This document shows positions 23,348 through 50,876 of a stretch of 64,000 bases of DNA, piece by piece. A program made the translations under genes and the position numbers. The notes below the pieces were generated by a model that worked only from the letters and a program-made list of their open reading frames with translations, was not told where the DNA came from and did not search any database. The DNA comes from Phoronis australis (taxonomy: Eukaryota; Phoronida; Phoronidae): contig NMRA01000023.1 of assembly GCA_002633005.1 (NCBI GenBank), positions 1,270,396 to 1,334,395 of the forward strand, given 5' to 3'. Each line of letters opens with the position of its first letter. The stretch's first letter is position 1.

Positions 23348-25122
23348 TTAAGTTATAACATATTTGAACATGAACCAATAGCAATTCTGAAATCTTTGAC
23401 ATTGTAATTTTTGAATTGCCAAAATCGCCCAACTGCAACCGAAGTTATGTCAATCTATTCTTTCCAAGTACACCAGACACTCTGAGTTTGACTGTGTTCA
23501 CAGGTGGTCTGTAATAAGCCTAGTAGATAATATTGGCCTGCTTCTTGTCATAACAGACAAAATAGTGTGCTTGGCAGTTAACAAAGAAGCTAGATGTTAT
23601 CACATGCTCAGAACCCCCTACGTCTGTTAAAGTCACTGAACGGGAAAACGCTGTCTGTGATTGGCAAAACCCAATGAGAATTGTTCTGTATATACACCCT
23701 AAGGTATATGCAATGTAGCCTCTAGGCACAAATGGGAGGCAGTACACAATAGATTTATAAAACCATTAATCACTGTTTAATCATTGACAATTTGGTGGTG
23801 GTGAGTTTTGTTTTGAGGTTTTTTATATCACCGACTATTCAGTGTATTTAATAAAAGTTAACAATCAAACATTACACACATTTCCAAATGATGTTTTCCT
23901 TTGGAATCATTAAAAACTCCCTGTTTTGGTTTCAACATGCCAAGAATTGTACGATGACACTTGGCTTACCTCCGTCAAAATCCAACTGCTGCCTGATGGT
24001 TTGGTAATTGGTCCAATTATGTTGCACAGCAGAATTAATGAGGAACATAATATGGCAACATCATTCAACAATTTTAGGTTGTAAAAGTCACATTAAAATA
24101 CTGCTGTCATCCCTAGTGTAGTTATGATGGGTCTGATTATCTAGGGAACAATGACATCAGCAGCCTTAGGCGAAAACTACAACAACAAAGTGTCTTTGAT
24201 CAATGCGGCAGATTTTGAGGTATATGCAAACTGGTCGAGATGCCTAATCTGAACCAGTGAGGGCGTCAAGGTAGGGTACTTTTCATTTAGACAAAATCCA
24301 GATATCAGATCCTTTTGCTCTTTTGTTTAGCATCATGACTTTCAGGTCTTATTTACCATAAACATGTTTGTCATCCAGGGCTCGTCCTGAATTTGTCATG
24401 GAGAGCAATTTTTATTTTTATGGTGTCACATGACATGGGAATAGTATTTACAGACCATACTACACCAAGACTAGGCTAGGTGAGGTGCTTCTGTCCCTTA
24501 GAACATCAAAAGGAATTCTGGCTACTGCAAGCTACTCCCCAGCCAAGCAGCAAGTCAACCTATTCATAAAGACATGCCCGAGTTAATTAAGCGTGTAAAT
24601 ATTTGTTAGAAATTAAAGTGCAACTGTAATCATTTCCAGGAGATTAGGTTTATTGCATTGGAAACAAAAAGAGTAATGGAAATATGCTGTCTACATGTAA
24701 CCATGCAGAGGCCAGTGGGCTGTAATTTGTAACCACAACTTAGTCCTGCAGATCCTCACTACAAATTCGTCATCCACTGAAAGACTATCATAGCCTTAAT
24801 ATCATATGCCATATGCTTGGACATTAGCCTTGTTGCAAATGAACACTTTGATGAAGCATCATCTAAAGTAATTCACCCTATCATGTTCTTTCGTAGTGTT
24901 TTGTCAATCAACAAGATTAAATGACTGGCAGTACAGACAACATTACTAGCACTCTGCCTCTCAGCACCTTATGGTGATTATAGATGAATTTCTGTACTCT
25001 GAGCGAATATTTCAATTTCTTGCAAATACTTTTTACTGATGCTTCAGACTTTTTTGAAATGTTTTTTTAAATCTGCATGGCACACAGACAAAGACGATAA
25101 ACATGTTTATTTTTTGCCTGGC
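23348..25122. other. No assignable feature
   Basis: No repeat or exon could be recognised. An unseen 5' UTR exon of the downstream BDH2 gene and its promoter may lie here, because the ATG exon begins directly after a splice acceptor. Confidence 0.4.
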
Positions 25123-25246
25123 AGTGGTCTTTGGTGCTACCTGTCAGTGGCCTTTGGTGCTACCTTCCAATGGCCTTTTAGTGTTACCTGTCATTGGCCT
25201 TTGGTGCTACCTGCCAGTGGCCTTTGGTGCTACCTGTCACTTACTG
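25123..25246 (+). repeat. Minisatellite, ~23-bp unit x5
   Basis: Tandem GGCCTTTGGTGCTACCTGCC-type units with a few substitutions, about 420 bp upstream of the BDH2 start-codon exon. Confidence 0.9.
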
Positions 25247-25357
25247 GCAATTAACTAACACTGGATCATTGACTTCTTGGGCATGTGCTTGAAGTAATAC
25301 TAATGCTCTCGATGTACAGCGAGGCATGATGGCAAAAGCCTTTGCATATGGTAGGCA

Positions 25358-25521
25358 AACTGGTCACTCTTGTCCTGCTATTTCATACCCAAACTGGTCA
25401 CTCTTGTGCTGCTATTTTATATCCAAACTGGTCACTCTTGTCCTGCTACTTGATCCTAACTGGTCACTCTTGTCCTGCTATTTTATATCCGAACTGGTCA
25501 CTCTTGTCCTGCTATTTCATA
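25358..25521 (+). repeat. Minisatellite, 34-bp unit x5
   Basis: Tandem units start AACTGGTCACTCTTGTCCTG at 25358, 25392, 25426, 25458 and 25492. It ends about 140 bp before the BDH2 start-codon exon, in the 5' intron or promoter. Confidence 0.9.
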
Positions 25522-25665
25522 TCCAAACGAAAGTGCTTTAGGTTTCCAAGGGATTTAGTAAAACTACAAATGATGCATACTTTTTTCTCAAGTAATATTA
25601 AAATTGTTGAATACTAATGATGGTATGTCTACTTTCTCACACATTTTGTTTTTGCAGTGCTAGAG

Positions 25666-40159
<14,494 letters not shown>

Positions 40160-41379
40160 ATGGGCGAGAAGTGCTGAGACTGATCGTATCAGAAGGAAAG
40201 CAAGTTCGTGACTATCACATTCTTGATTTTTTAGTCTCAAGCCAAATTAAGGTTCATTTAGTAGCATTGATGTATCTTTTTATCTTGTCAATGATTGGTC
40301 GTAAGAGTATGTAATTATACAATAATCATGTTAAAAGGTTTATCCAAAGTTTTGTTGCGGTGACAGTGATGAGATAATCCATTAATTAAGTGACAGTATT
40401 CTGTAACGTTACATGAGGTTACCTCTAAAGATTATAGTTTTTATCTTAATATCTCATTTGGAGATTCTTAAGCAGCACAATCAACGTTTTTATGTGCTCT
40501 GAATCTTGGTCACCTCTTGTTGCAGTTTTCCTTGTCTACATGTTCATTTAATTGCCACATCCCAAATTCAGCTCTCCTCTTTTGCGAAGGTAGAAAACGC
40601 ATTGACTTAGTCAAACTGTGGGGTCACTAACACAGTCTGCAGTGAGTAGGGCATCGCGTCCAACTGGACTTTTCAATTTTGTATGTCAGCATTGTAACAT
40701 TTTGTGGAATAGGGAACCTTAATTGGTACAAAAAGTCTCCATGGCAAAGCAGTATTGACATAAAATGGCTATTAGCACAGCAGCCGTAGCAGTGACCTGC
40801 TGATGTACAGCATTGTGGGTAAGTGATGTAGAATCAGAAACGGAGTTGTGATACACTTTATGGACTGGTTCTTGGAAAATTATGATTAGATAGATCATGT
40901 TTATTTGTCCTATAATTTTAATCAGAAACAAAATAAATTCATTCCATGCTGCAAATTCTTTGGCTATTATTTTCTAGTACAGACATGTAAACTTTGAGGC
41001 ATATGTGTGTATCAGCTGGCACACAAGTAAGTCAATAACTGTACTCTACCAGGACTATCGGGCATGGGGCAGAGTTCAACATTTCTTCCTGGTCAGATTA
41101 TTTCGACATGTAACCACATGCAGCATTTCGGTTGAAAAGTCATGGCATTATCTTGTAATGTCATGCTTCAAAAGCAATGCTAAGCGACAATTTCTGATTT
41201 TGTTAGTTTGGTTTCATTTCTTCTACTTTCCTAAGTTGTCTGTTTGCTAACTGGGCCTTGATTTCCAGGACATGTTTGCAAGAGCTTTGGTTGGCCCATT
41301 CGTGAACATGACTGTCTCGCCATCCAGTGACTGGCAGAAAGTACTGTAGCAGAGCCTTGATCTGATAAGTTTAAAGTTA
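40160..41379. other. Probable BDH2 3' UTR, then unassigned sequence
   Basis: No repeat or second gene was recognised. The 3' UTR presumably occupies the first part. Confidence 0.4.
40932..40937 (+). terminator. Candidate poly(A) signal of BDH2
   Basis: AATAAA about 770 bp after the stop codon. It is the first canonical hexamer I noticed downstream. No cleavage-site evidence. Confidence 0.3.
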
Positions 41380-41892
41380 TTGTCACTGTACTGGCATTAT
41401 AGGGCCGGTCGCAATTTTGAGAGAGTGTTTGTCAATTTTGATTTTCACCTGGCAATATGGGCGCTTGGTCACATGCAACTACATGACCACGACCTTGACT
41501 TTCTAGTACTCCGTGGGGTTTGTGTATTTTTGTATTTTACATGCAAACTGGGTCGACTATATGTTCCGTTCCTTCATAAAGACCGCCTTGAACTGCACCT
41601 CGATCATATACAAGCTACTGTATTGCTCCTTCTAAAATCTCTTGGTCTGTTTACACCAATTTATAGCTTATTTGCATTAGCACGACATTACTCCGCTGGT
41701 CTTCAGGTGTTGAAGAGGCCAATACTATTACTACGTCACCATCTCAAAGAGGTTTTAGGATGTGGTTCACTGAATTACTACCATCCTGGATGTTATGTAA
41801 CCCAAGTTCCACTTGACCAGGGTTTCACAGCTATACTTGTGTGGTCCTCCAGTTTTGGGCAATGTGGCTTAGTGGTAAACCGGTGCCGATGA
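41380..41892 (+). other. 170-codon open frame, unidentified
   Basis: The frame is open from ATG-less upstream sequence through CTGTACTGGCATTATAGGGC to the stop near 41892. The predicted peptide is rich in Leu, His and Tyr (HLDHIQATVLLLLKSLGLF) and fits no family I know. The last third overlaps the retroelement-like tail that follows, which argues for repeat origin rather than a host gene. Confidence 0.2.
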
Positions 41893-42321
41893 CGAACTCT
41901 ACTCAACCAAAAGGTGGACGTGTTTCAGTCAATTCAGTTTTAATTTGTTTAGAAAATTAGGGTGTGGAATTATTCTCTGCACCGGCTTTGTCGCCATCCT
42001 TGTTCGTAGTTTTAAATTTTCAATTCGAATGACTTTAAAAGAGGTCTGCAACGCAAAAACAGACTATATTGCAATATTCAAAGCGGCGGCTTCCTGCCTC
42101 TGAAACGGAATTGAATCTGCTCATCAGGTATTTTTACGGTTTGAAGATTTTGAATTTCTGTTGATGTTAAAGAATTATTCTTTTATATTCAAATTTCCAA
42201 AAAACGATCTGTATTATTAAAATATATTCTTCATTATGATTATTCTACTTATTTAAACAACGTAGGTGTGACTTGTTTTGTGTTTTCTGATGACAAAATA
42301 AAGTATCAATCTATCTATCTT
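41855..42321 (+). mobile_element. Retroelement 3' end with ATCT tail (SINE/LINE-like)
   Basis: Starts with a tRNA-like box A segment (GTGGCTTAGTGGTAAACCGG) and a poor box B (GTGTTTCAGTC). It runs through anonymous sequence and ends CAAAATAAAGTATCAATCTA, then TCTATC. An AATAAAGTATC plus short ATCT tail is typical of CR1/L2-type LINE 3' ends and the SINEs that use them. No target duplication was identified. Confidence 0.5.
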
Positions 42322-43301
42322 CTAAAATGCACTTGACATTAATTTTGGAAAATTGCTTGCTTCATTCTATTGGCTTGCCAAATACAGTGCTGTTGACCTC
42401 GGATTCGGAGTGCGATCACATATGATAATCTGCTGTTGTACATCTTGTCATTCAGCTGTTCTGATGACTGAGCGCATGCGCGCATTTATCATACGTGGGA
42501 AGGCGATGAGAAACTGTGATGACTACAAGGTTTTCCTTGGCGCGTATTTCAAAAATCGTGAATTTTGTGATTTTTTCCTGGAAATTCCCTCACAGGGGAA
42601 AGCGAATAACTCTGTACTAGACGTTGCGAGGTGGTACTTTTGTCAATCAGGGATTAATTGAAAGATATTTTTGACGGACTTTTGCGTTCCATGCCTCTTT
42701 AACATACGACGCCTTGATACTGTCAAACTTACCCGAAACCGTTGATGTGATTACGGAACTAACTGATGAAGGCTTATATCGGGAACACTGTCCATTTTTG
42801 TCGCAAGTCATAGGACTTGTCATTAGCTGCAGTTGAAATACGTTGGACAATGACTTTGAGTAAAAGTAGTGGAGGCCATTTTGGGGTAAAAAGTACGCTT
42901 TCGTCCTTTTGGTTCATGGGACGTCAGCCATCAAATGGGTGGATCAAATCTCGTTGAGGAAACATTTTGCTGGATAATTGCTTTAGTTAGAAACACGCTG
43001 TGTTGTTTTAAACAATTTTTTGGAATTCTGAGGTAGTTTTGGTTCTGAGCAGCCTCACAAACCCGTGCTGCCATTTTGGTGCTCTCGTAACATGTAATGG
43101 TTAAAGAACGTTATTGGTTTTTACGGCCAAAAAACAAATTTTTAGGGTTATTGGTGGATTGGAGAGTTGTTGAAGTTCTCAGCTTTGATCAGAGCCACAA
43201 AACAAAACAATCCCTTGTGTTTTTGTGGGTTCATTACCCTGAAGTCGACAATTCTCGACGCTGTCTTGTCAGACATTCGCTGAAATCAATGTTGAAAACT
43301 A
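42322..43301. other. No assignable feature
   Basis: Nothing recognisable on either strand. Confidence 0.5.
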
Positions 43302-43400
43302 CCCTGCCACTGGGTGCAGTTTAGGGGACACAGTACAGTTCTCATTAGGCTGTGCCCTGCCACTGTGTGCAGTTTAGGGGGCACAGAACAGTTCTCATTA
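43302..43400 (+). repeat. 52-bp tandem duplication
   Basis: CCCTGCCACTG.GTGCAGTTTA followed by a CACAG.ACAGTTCTCATTA block occurs twice with a 52-bp period. Confidence 0.85.
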
Positions 43401-44467
43401 AAAGTGGAGAATTTCTCGCTTACAATGGTCACCGCTCAGATTCCCTTAGCCCCTGACAAGTTTTACGATGCCTATTCAGCAAGCTCTTTCTTTGATGAAG
43501 ATCTGAGCTAATGAAGTGCAAAGGTAGCATTACTGTCTCAACAATGGTTGTTGTTAGTGCCCCAATTTGGTTTTCTCTGATATTTGCAGATTTATAGCCT
43601 GCAACTCTGGAGAGTAGTTTTAACTTGGTACATTATAAATATTACAAAATGACTAAAAAGGTTATTTCGTGTTTATCTTCATAAAGGGCCACTTCCCAAA
43701 GGGACGATATATGTCATATTGGTTTTCGTTACTTAATTTTTAATGCTCTTCCCACTTGTTATTTTTTTCGTACCGGGAACGGCTTGATAACTTTTTATCT
43801 AAGTTTTAAGCTTGAAGTACCAAAACAGTGGTAGAGTTTGATCGCCAGCGAAACTTAATTAGTTATTAATAATTTCATTGTGAGCCCATCCCTGAACTTT
43901 CCACTACATTAAAGGTACACTAAACATTCCGCGTGTAATTAAAGTTTAAATCTTTATTAGAACTCAAATCATAAAATATATACAAAAGTGCAAATATGGT
44001 GATAACGAAACTGAAGATTTGGAATCTCTGGACAATTTCGGTGGCTGATTATATAACTATTCTAGCTTTTTGTCAGTAATAATAAATGAAAAATGGGCAC
44101 AAGTTAAGTACAACTGTTTCCTGGTCAAAAATCTGGTTAAACGAGATTGAAAGGATATTAAAAAATCAATCCATGTGATGTTGTTAACTCTGATCAGCGT
44201 TTGTATATCCACCGAGTATATCAATACGCGCGGTGTAGTTTATCTTCAATCATACCCAATGGTTGTAGTTTTTAGATTATTAGTTCATCGACTTTTAAAA
44301 ATCGAAAACCGTACTTGGTTGTTTTTTCCAAATGAATACCGCCGTGGTGTTCATTTTTAACAAAAATTAGTGGTTAATGCATTTTGAAAAGTTGCCATTA
44401 TGTACAGTCTGACTGAGACTTCCTTGTAAGCGTATTATTCTGGTATGTAGGCGGTGCCTATGACAAC
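43401..44467. other. No assignable feature
   Basis: AT-rich sequence; no recognisable coding or repeat structure. Confidence 0.5.
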
Positions 44468-44640
44468 AGACATCAATGCACTTGTCACTTTTCTTCACTT
44501 TGTCTCGGTATGCCGGACAAAGAATGAGGTATTTTGAGTCATTTCACATCAAAAGCTGTACAAATGAGCAAAGAAACTTTATTGTGTCCTATGTGTTTTT
44601 GGTCCTTTCACTCCTACTAAAAAGCAAGGTAGGCTAAGAA
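44468..44640 (+). mobile_element. Single arm of the 22.7-kb inverted-repeat family
   Basis: Shares GACATCAATG.ACTTGTCAC, TTTTCTTCA, GAGTCATTTCACATCA and GGTCCTTTCACTCCTACT-like blocks, in order, with the arms at 22708-23121. Confidence 0.75.
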
Positions 44641-44867
44641 AAAAGTGGACACAACGCACGAAATTGGCACTTTTCACTCCAAAACCACCACTTCGCTGCC
44701 AACACACGACATAAGACACCGTTATTAGTACCAGCAGGTTCACAAAATACAAGCAAACCACATTCACTGGGCATCTTACAGTGAGTCTAGAAAAACACTA
44801 ATGTCATTGCATACATGTACAAGCGTGGTGGTGCCGTCTGTTCACTGCACACTTTGCGATAAATTAA

Positions 44868-45213
44868 TTGAAATTAAACCGTATTACAAATACCAAGATG
44901 TTACATTCTCCTGTCCTCTCAATTGGAGTCAATCCTGCAAAATTCTTGCAGTACACAGGCTCGAAAAAAATTAAATTTGATAAAGGCCTCTTTGACATGT
45001 CTAAATTACACTGCGCTTCACCGTCAGTCATTTTTAAGCTGTTTGCTAGTATGAATCTACCAATGCTAAGCCATGCTGCAGAGATCTGGGGGAGGGGGTG
45101 TCTCAATAGTCATGGAAAGTGTTCTTAACCATTTCTACAAGAATGCCTTGCGACTAAACAAAAAGAAGTCAAATGCCATGGCTAGGGGCGAATGTGGTAG
45201 ATATATGTTGTGA
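44868..45213 (+). mobile_element. LINE polymerase fragment (plus strand)
   Basis: The plus strand reads LLS.G-type NPAKFLQYTGSKKIKFDKGL, then LFASMNLPMLSHAAEIWG, the conserved segment after the reverse transcriptase thumb (typically LFDxLVLPVLTYGSEIWG). After a one-base shift at about 45100 it reads VMESVLNHFYKNALRLNKKK, then SNAMARGECGRYML, again standard for this region. It is a decayed fragment that stops abruptly where the minus-strand LINE begins. Confidence 0.8.
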
Positions 45214-46020
45214 TTGGCAGCCATCTATTTCGAGAGACAATGGATATTCGCCCTCTGTCGATCACTGGTTGGATTGCAGCGTTTCCTGTGGCTAAAAAGT
45301 CCGATTCTGGAGCGGCAAGTTCTTTTGCATTTGTCACAGATGTATACTTGGTCTTGATCAGGAGCAGATGCTGCCCTCTGACGACTGTGTTCTTTAAGTA
45401 GTACCTGTTTTTTCTTCTCGTCTTTGCTCACTGGTTTTAATGTACGACTTGACAGTCGACCTCAACGACTTGCTGAGATCGGAGGCCACAGCTTCCCAGG
45501 CTACGACCTTGGTGTTTCCCGTCTTCAGATCACGCTTGCAAACATCTTAATAACGAAACGTGGGCCTTCCTGCAGGTCTGGTTCCAGTGACAAGCTCTCC
45601 ATAAAGTATGTCCTTTGGCATTCTCCCAGCGCCTATGCGCCTCGCGTGGCCAACCCAGCGGAGGCGCATCTGGCTAGGCCTAATCATCTTTGCGTACATA
45701 GACAGTCCCACCTGGGTTAGAACTTTGTTGTTGGAGACATGATCCTGCCATTTTATGCCGAGTATCCGGTCTTCCCAGGCACCGCATATGAAAAGGGTTG
45801 AGTCCTGTGCTCTTGACGGGTGTATAGGGACCATTATTCGCTGCTGTATAGGAGAGTGCTGATGATTCGAGGCTGGTAGACCACAACGTTTTGAGTAAAA
45901 AATGGTAGCTGACTGATTGAGTGATCGACTTCCGATCGAAAGCCCAAACATCACCATTTGCATGAATTAGCTCAGAGCGGATGTTACGACTCATAATACA
46001 CTGTAAGACAATTACTGACT
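45214..46020 (-). mobile_element. LINE ORF2 C-terminus with CCHC/CCHH-type zinc motif (minus strand)
   Basis: Read on the minus strand: PFHMRCLG, then a frameshift, ILGIKWQDHVSN, MRLRWVGHARRIGAGRMPKD, ILYGELVTGTRPAGRP, a second frameshift, DVCKRDLKTGNTKVVAWEAV, then the tail YICDKCKRTCRSRIGLFSHR with the final RC. The order FHMRCLR..ILGIKWQD..LRWxGHxxRM..P(K)D(L/I)LYGEL..TG.R..GRP..CxxC..C.SRIGLxSHxRxC is a well-known invertebrate and fish LINE C-terminus. At least two frameshifts; 5'-truncated, so inactive. It meets the plus-strand LINE fragment tail to tail at about 45213. Confidence 0.88.
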
Positions 46021-47358
46021 TTCGCATTCAGTCATTATGTTATGTTTGATTATCAGACCCAAAATGCGAGAATGACCTCGGCAAAAGTCGTCTTGGGGTG
46101 TAAATAACTTTGTGTAATGACACTGATGCCGACATAAAAACTCTCAACGTAAACGAAATGCAAATAGGTGCTACTTGAATTCGTTTTCTGCCGTCGAGTA
46201 TCGCAGAAGGATTTAATGCTTCAGCACAAAACTTGCTGAGATTTGGTAAGCCAGCTGAGTATTTTTAAGTTATTGATTTTCGAAATGTTTTTGTTGGTAT
46301 AGTCGTAGCGTGATGAGTTTACATGTCGGCCAAGAATCCCCAACAAATGGCCAAGCTATGCTGCCGCATGTAATATTGACCGTTGAGCAAACTGAAAACA
46401 AAAGCTTGCGTCTAATGCAGTGAAGTTCTATAAATTGAATAAGTTCCCCAACTGTCCCATATTTCCAGTCTCCCGCGGTACCAATTCACGGGGAAACTTT
46501 CATTTGAGTAGTCGCAATTGGTTTGTGATTCAATTGAAGCTACTTCCCGGAGACTGTAGAAATGTTAATTTGACTATAAGGCCCCCGCTGACGTAGAGCT
46601 ATGCGCCTCGAATGCAAAAGAACTTTGATCGTGGCTCATGAATGCCTCATTTATTGGATATCTTTTACCTGGCGTACCCGGCCACGTTGAGTACTTTGAC
46701 GATTACCTTCTTTAGCCAATGAAAATTAACTATTGCCTGACCTGACACAAAAACCTCTCTCACTGGCTCGTGTATACTATATTTTCGATGATTATTACGA
46801 GCGTCGTCGAGCGTTTTGCCTCGCTGTGTGCCGGTAACCCCCATCGAGCTGTGGGCCTGATGTGAAGTTTATCTCACTGAATAGTTACTTGCACGTACAT
46901 TGTGGCTTGACAAATACTCACCGGCCTGTAAACTAGGTTTGTGGTAATCGACGTAGTGACCAACAGTTGCAATAAGCCATTGAGAAAGATTTTTGTGAGC
47001 TGGTGCACCGCTTGCATTTTTTACCAAAACTCCGTATTTCAGACAAAAATCTCCCGAGAGCGCTACGTATAGGCCTAGTTTCTTGCTAGCAAAGTAAGCT
47101 TTCTCAAGTCTAAACTTCGCGAGTGTCGCGAGTATGCGTGGGATTAGGTGACACTCATTATTGTTTCAGTGAGCCGCGGATGAATACAGTGTATACAGGT
47201 CCCAATTTTCTAAGCATTGTAAATGTTGTGCTGCATGCGAAGGCCGCGGGTGACATTTCTGACTCCTTGGCCATTTTGGTGGATCATCCACCAAAATGAT
47301 GGTTTTCTTAAACCTTTATTGCTTGAAAGTGGAAAGCTGAAACTTGTTCACTTGGACA
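46021..47358. other. No assignable feature
   Basis: No recognisable gene or repeat. Confidence 0.5.
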
Positions 47359-47470
47359 AAATCTGGCTGGTCGACGTACATGTATATACTAGTCTCTGTA
47401 ATCTGGCTGTTCGACATGCTAGTTTCTGTAATCTGGCTGGTCGACATACTAGTTTCTATAATCTGGGTGG
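47359..47470 (+). repeat. Minisatellite, 30-bp unit x3-4
   Basis: AATCTGGCTGGTCGACATAC plus TAGTTTCTGT units start at 47359 (a longer variant), 47399, 47429 and 47459 (partial). Confidence 0.85.
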
Positions 47471-50400
47471 TTAGTTTGACTTCACTCAGTTCGTAATAAT
47501 CGCATGTGAATGCTGATTTAGAGGTAAAAACTGTTGATTTGGTGTATTTTTGTTCGCTTTTAAGTACCTGTCTGCACTCTCATAAGCAGTAGTCCTAAAT
47601 GATGGAAAAGTTGCCGGACTTAATTTGGAATCAATTTCAATACCAGTTTTTGAATTAATTAAGTCTTTGGCCCTGTATACTGTTCATATTTTTAGGTTTT
47701 GGGCCCGTCCATGTGAAACACGCTTTGAAGCTTCCAAGGCGTGTGTTGGCAAGTCCAAAAACAACGAAAACGGTTGAGTGCCACCTCACTTTTGGCGGCT
47801 CAAAAATGGAGTGTTTTGTCGACCAGACTCGAGTGTTGAATTGTGAATTCATTGTCCTCGTGTAAACAATCTCAAACTAATGTCTTGTGATCTACTGAAC
47901 TAACGGCTGATCAGATGGTGCCATTTTTAGTTCATGAGTTTTGAAAATTACGTGAGCATCTCGACACTACGATACCTTTCTTAGGGAACCTGCCGAGTGC
48001 TCTCTATGAACTGGGACAGTTCAATGGAACTCAAGAGATTTGCGTACGACACGGGGTCAACTAAGAAAAACGCACAAGGACATTTCATATGTGGAATTTT
48101 AAGCGGCATTATTAAACTGCAGATTTGTATAAGTTGGGACTGTAAACATTTTTAGGGTCCCGTGAATAAAACGGAGGGTGATAATATTGGTTTGTTTCGT
48201 AATAACTGTTCTGGTGAAACATTCCAATTTTTTCAAGAACTTATTTGACAAAACTGTCCAGCAAAGCCCACACAAGTGATAACTTCCGGCACCAATGCGT
48301 CCTATAGCAGAGGTAGCGTGTGTCTCTTCCAAGGGTGACTTTTTCAGCAACTGTTCCCTACAAAAGGGCTCATTGAGAGTTCGATAACTTAGTTTCCTTT
48401 TTGAAGTACTTACAAACCTACAACAGGGGTTTTATTTTTATCCACATTTTTAACAATTTGCAAATTATGTGCTCATTTTTAGCCACATGCCATCTTTTCT
48501 TGTACGGCTTCAGGTTGATTAAATGGTTTATGCAAGTACTTCAACGGAAGGGCTACAATTTCGTTGGAATCAGTTCTCACGAATGGGCCTCTTTTTCGAA
48601 TCCACTCTCTAAATTGGTGGTTATGCGGCTACATGTCCAGCTGCGCCTCGTTAAAATAATCGAGACCCCCCCAAGGCGATGTAAATTAAAACTTGAAGGA
48701 CGTGCCGTAATTTGTTTGTCATCATTGCGAATTCTGTTTAAATATGGACATAGAAACCAGAGACATACAAATGGATTTTGGTTTAGTGCAAAAGCTTTTT
48801 TCTGTGAAGTGTGAAGAAGAATGCCAAGCCTAATGTAATAGCAAAAATGTTATGACTGATGGAAAAATGTATGAAAGTGTAGTAATTGGCTTTAATTTAC
48901 ATTGCAAAATGCATGAATTTGTCCAATTAACTGACGTACCTTTTTGATTCTTGCTTTATTCACGCTCGGCATAATGTTCATAATGCCCACGGTGCTATAT
49001 TTTCAAAGGCTTGTGGTCTATTGAGAATCAGCTTATTATTGTAATTTAGAGTGAATGCTTACTGTACCATAGTCCTAACGACTCTGAATTTTTCAATAAT
49101 AACGCTGTATGTGTTCTGTTTGTTTTGAAGCCCAGTTTACCAAATCAATATTCTGTGGTTTACCACTGGCTGCTACACAACTGTGACTGTGAATTACTGT
49201 AACTCTCCCAACGATCACAACTTCATTAACTAATTGATTAATTACTCGCAAGAAATGTGGCCATTCGCTATTGTCCGGGGACTCCAGTCTGTTCGCGCAT
49301 TGTGTTGTGATAGGGTCAATTCGATTTATCTTGTATAAATAAGTAAACCAATTATGAACTTGTCCTAGCACAATAATTTGGACAAAAGCTTAGGATCAGC
49401 GTTTTGTTTTCTTTAGTAGAGCCACTGTCCACATAACATTAATAAATACCGTGGAACGACTTCACGGAACTTCGGTGTACGGAAGCCTTTCGAGGACATC
49501 GATTCTTCATTATTACTCGTTTATTTTTGATATTTTAAGTTTTCAATTACCTCTAACAAGTAGCTTGCTTGAAGAATCAAAAGCCAATGTAAAAATTCAA
49601 GAGTTTCAAGTCGCCACTCTATTTTGTTGTAGGCCTACCCTTTGCCCGAAGTTTTGCACACGGGACCCGGGCGTACTGCATGCAGCAATTGTGTGAGATG
49701 AGCGTTTTCAGCCGTGTTAAGACTGCGTGAATACCGCTACCCTGTTCGCCTTTTGAGAACACCCTTGACAAATTCTGAACGTGCACTCATTCCTGGCCTT
49801 TTATGAACACGTTTTTAAATGCTATTGACGCAGTAAGTGTTTTGAGTTTGCAGCAATGTGGACTCGCTGGTTCCCTGCGTGCCGCTAGGTGGTCAGTAGC
49901 CAGCACACAGGTATCACTTAATTTTCCTAGGGAAATTTTTGTACACCGGCGTTTCTGATTGGTTAGTCGAATTCTCAACAGGCAGCGCTTTACGCAAACA
50001 AACTGGCATGACTGATGGACTGAAGTGTAAATGTGGTCCGTTGTACAGACAAATCGGTGCTTAAAGTGTATGTTCAGGAAATGTGAATCCTAGAAATTGT
50101 GATTACGCCTTTTCGGAATGCATGTTTCTACTCTCGATGTCTTTTGTTTACGATACTGTCAATTTACTCAAAACGAAGCGGTTATTAGTACTTATGATAT
50201 GCCTAATTTACATTTGTAAATATTAGGGTCGCAGGGCACTTTTCACGGCCGTGTAATGCGAGCGCAACTTACCACAGCAGTCATGATGTAAACAAGTACA
50301 CTTGTTCCTTGTAGGCCTACAAATGGTCCTTACGAGTGTAAAATTCAAAAGTTAACACGAGAGCGGGATTTACGAGCTTACGTCACAAGCATAAACTACG

Positions 50401-50814
50401 AGCGTAAAGTTACATATGACGTGGGAACGAAATTTTACGGACGACGACACTATTAGAATTCAGTCACTCACCGTCCACCGTACAGTTACAACAATCACCA
50501 TGATGACCGGCGACAGTTTCACATCAACGTCAACCAGAGATACTCGACTAGGTTGACTAGGCTAATTTCGACGGCGTTTGGTCATACACCTGGTCGTACT
50601 TCTTAGTGATCACTGTTCAAAGTAGTTCTACCGGCAAACTCATGTACTTTTCACCCTAGTGCCAGTGTAACTGGCAAATGTTGACTTCCCGTTGTTCTAA
50701 CCATTCTTCTGTCAAAATTTAGGCGATCACTTTTACATCTTGTTACGTGAAACGTACAGCTTATTCGAAGAAAAATGTGAACAACGATAGAAGCAATGGT
50801 ACGTGTTGTGGGGC
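47471..50814. other. No assignable feature
   Basis: Several short open frames, none with family resemblance. No tandem or inverted structure noticed. Confidence 0.45.
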
Positions 50815-50876
50815 GTAGACGCACGTAGACACGGGTAGACGCACGTAGACTCACGTAGATAGATAGATAGATAGTA
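50815..50876 (+). repeat. TAGACGCACG-type tandem plus (GATA)n
   Basis: GTAGACGCACGTAGAC words followed by GATAGATAGATAGATAG. The GTAGACGC word is shared with the 38-bp satellite at 52535-52727. Confidence 0.8.

Noticed and set aside
25123-25521. CRISPR-like array (regular repeats)
   Set aside because: Repeats are contiguous 23-bp and 34-bp minisatellite units without unique spacers, in animal DNA.
44579-44767. Minus-strand hydrophobic open frame resembling a membrane peptide
   Set aside because: It overlaps the dispersed inverted-repeat arm and is short; hydrophobicity follows from T-rich DNA.
48401-48814. 137-codon open frame on the plus strand
   Set aside because: No family resemblance, no splice or poly(A) context, and amino-acid composition typical of random T-rich sequence.
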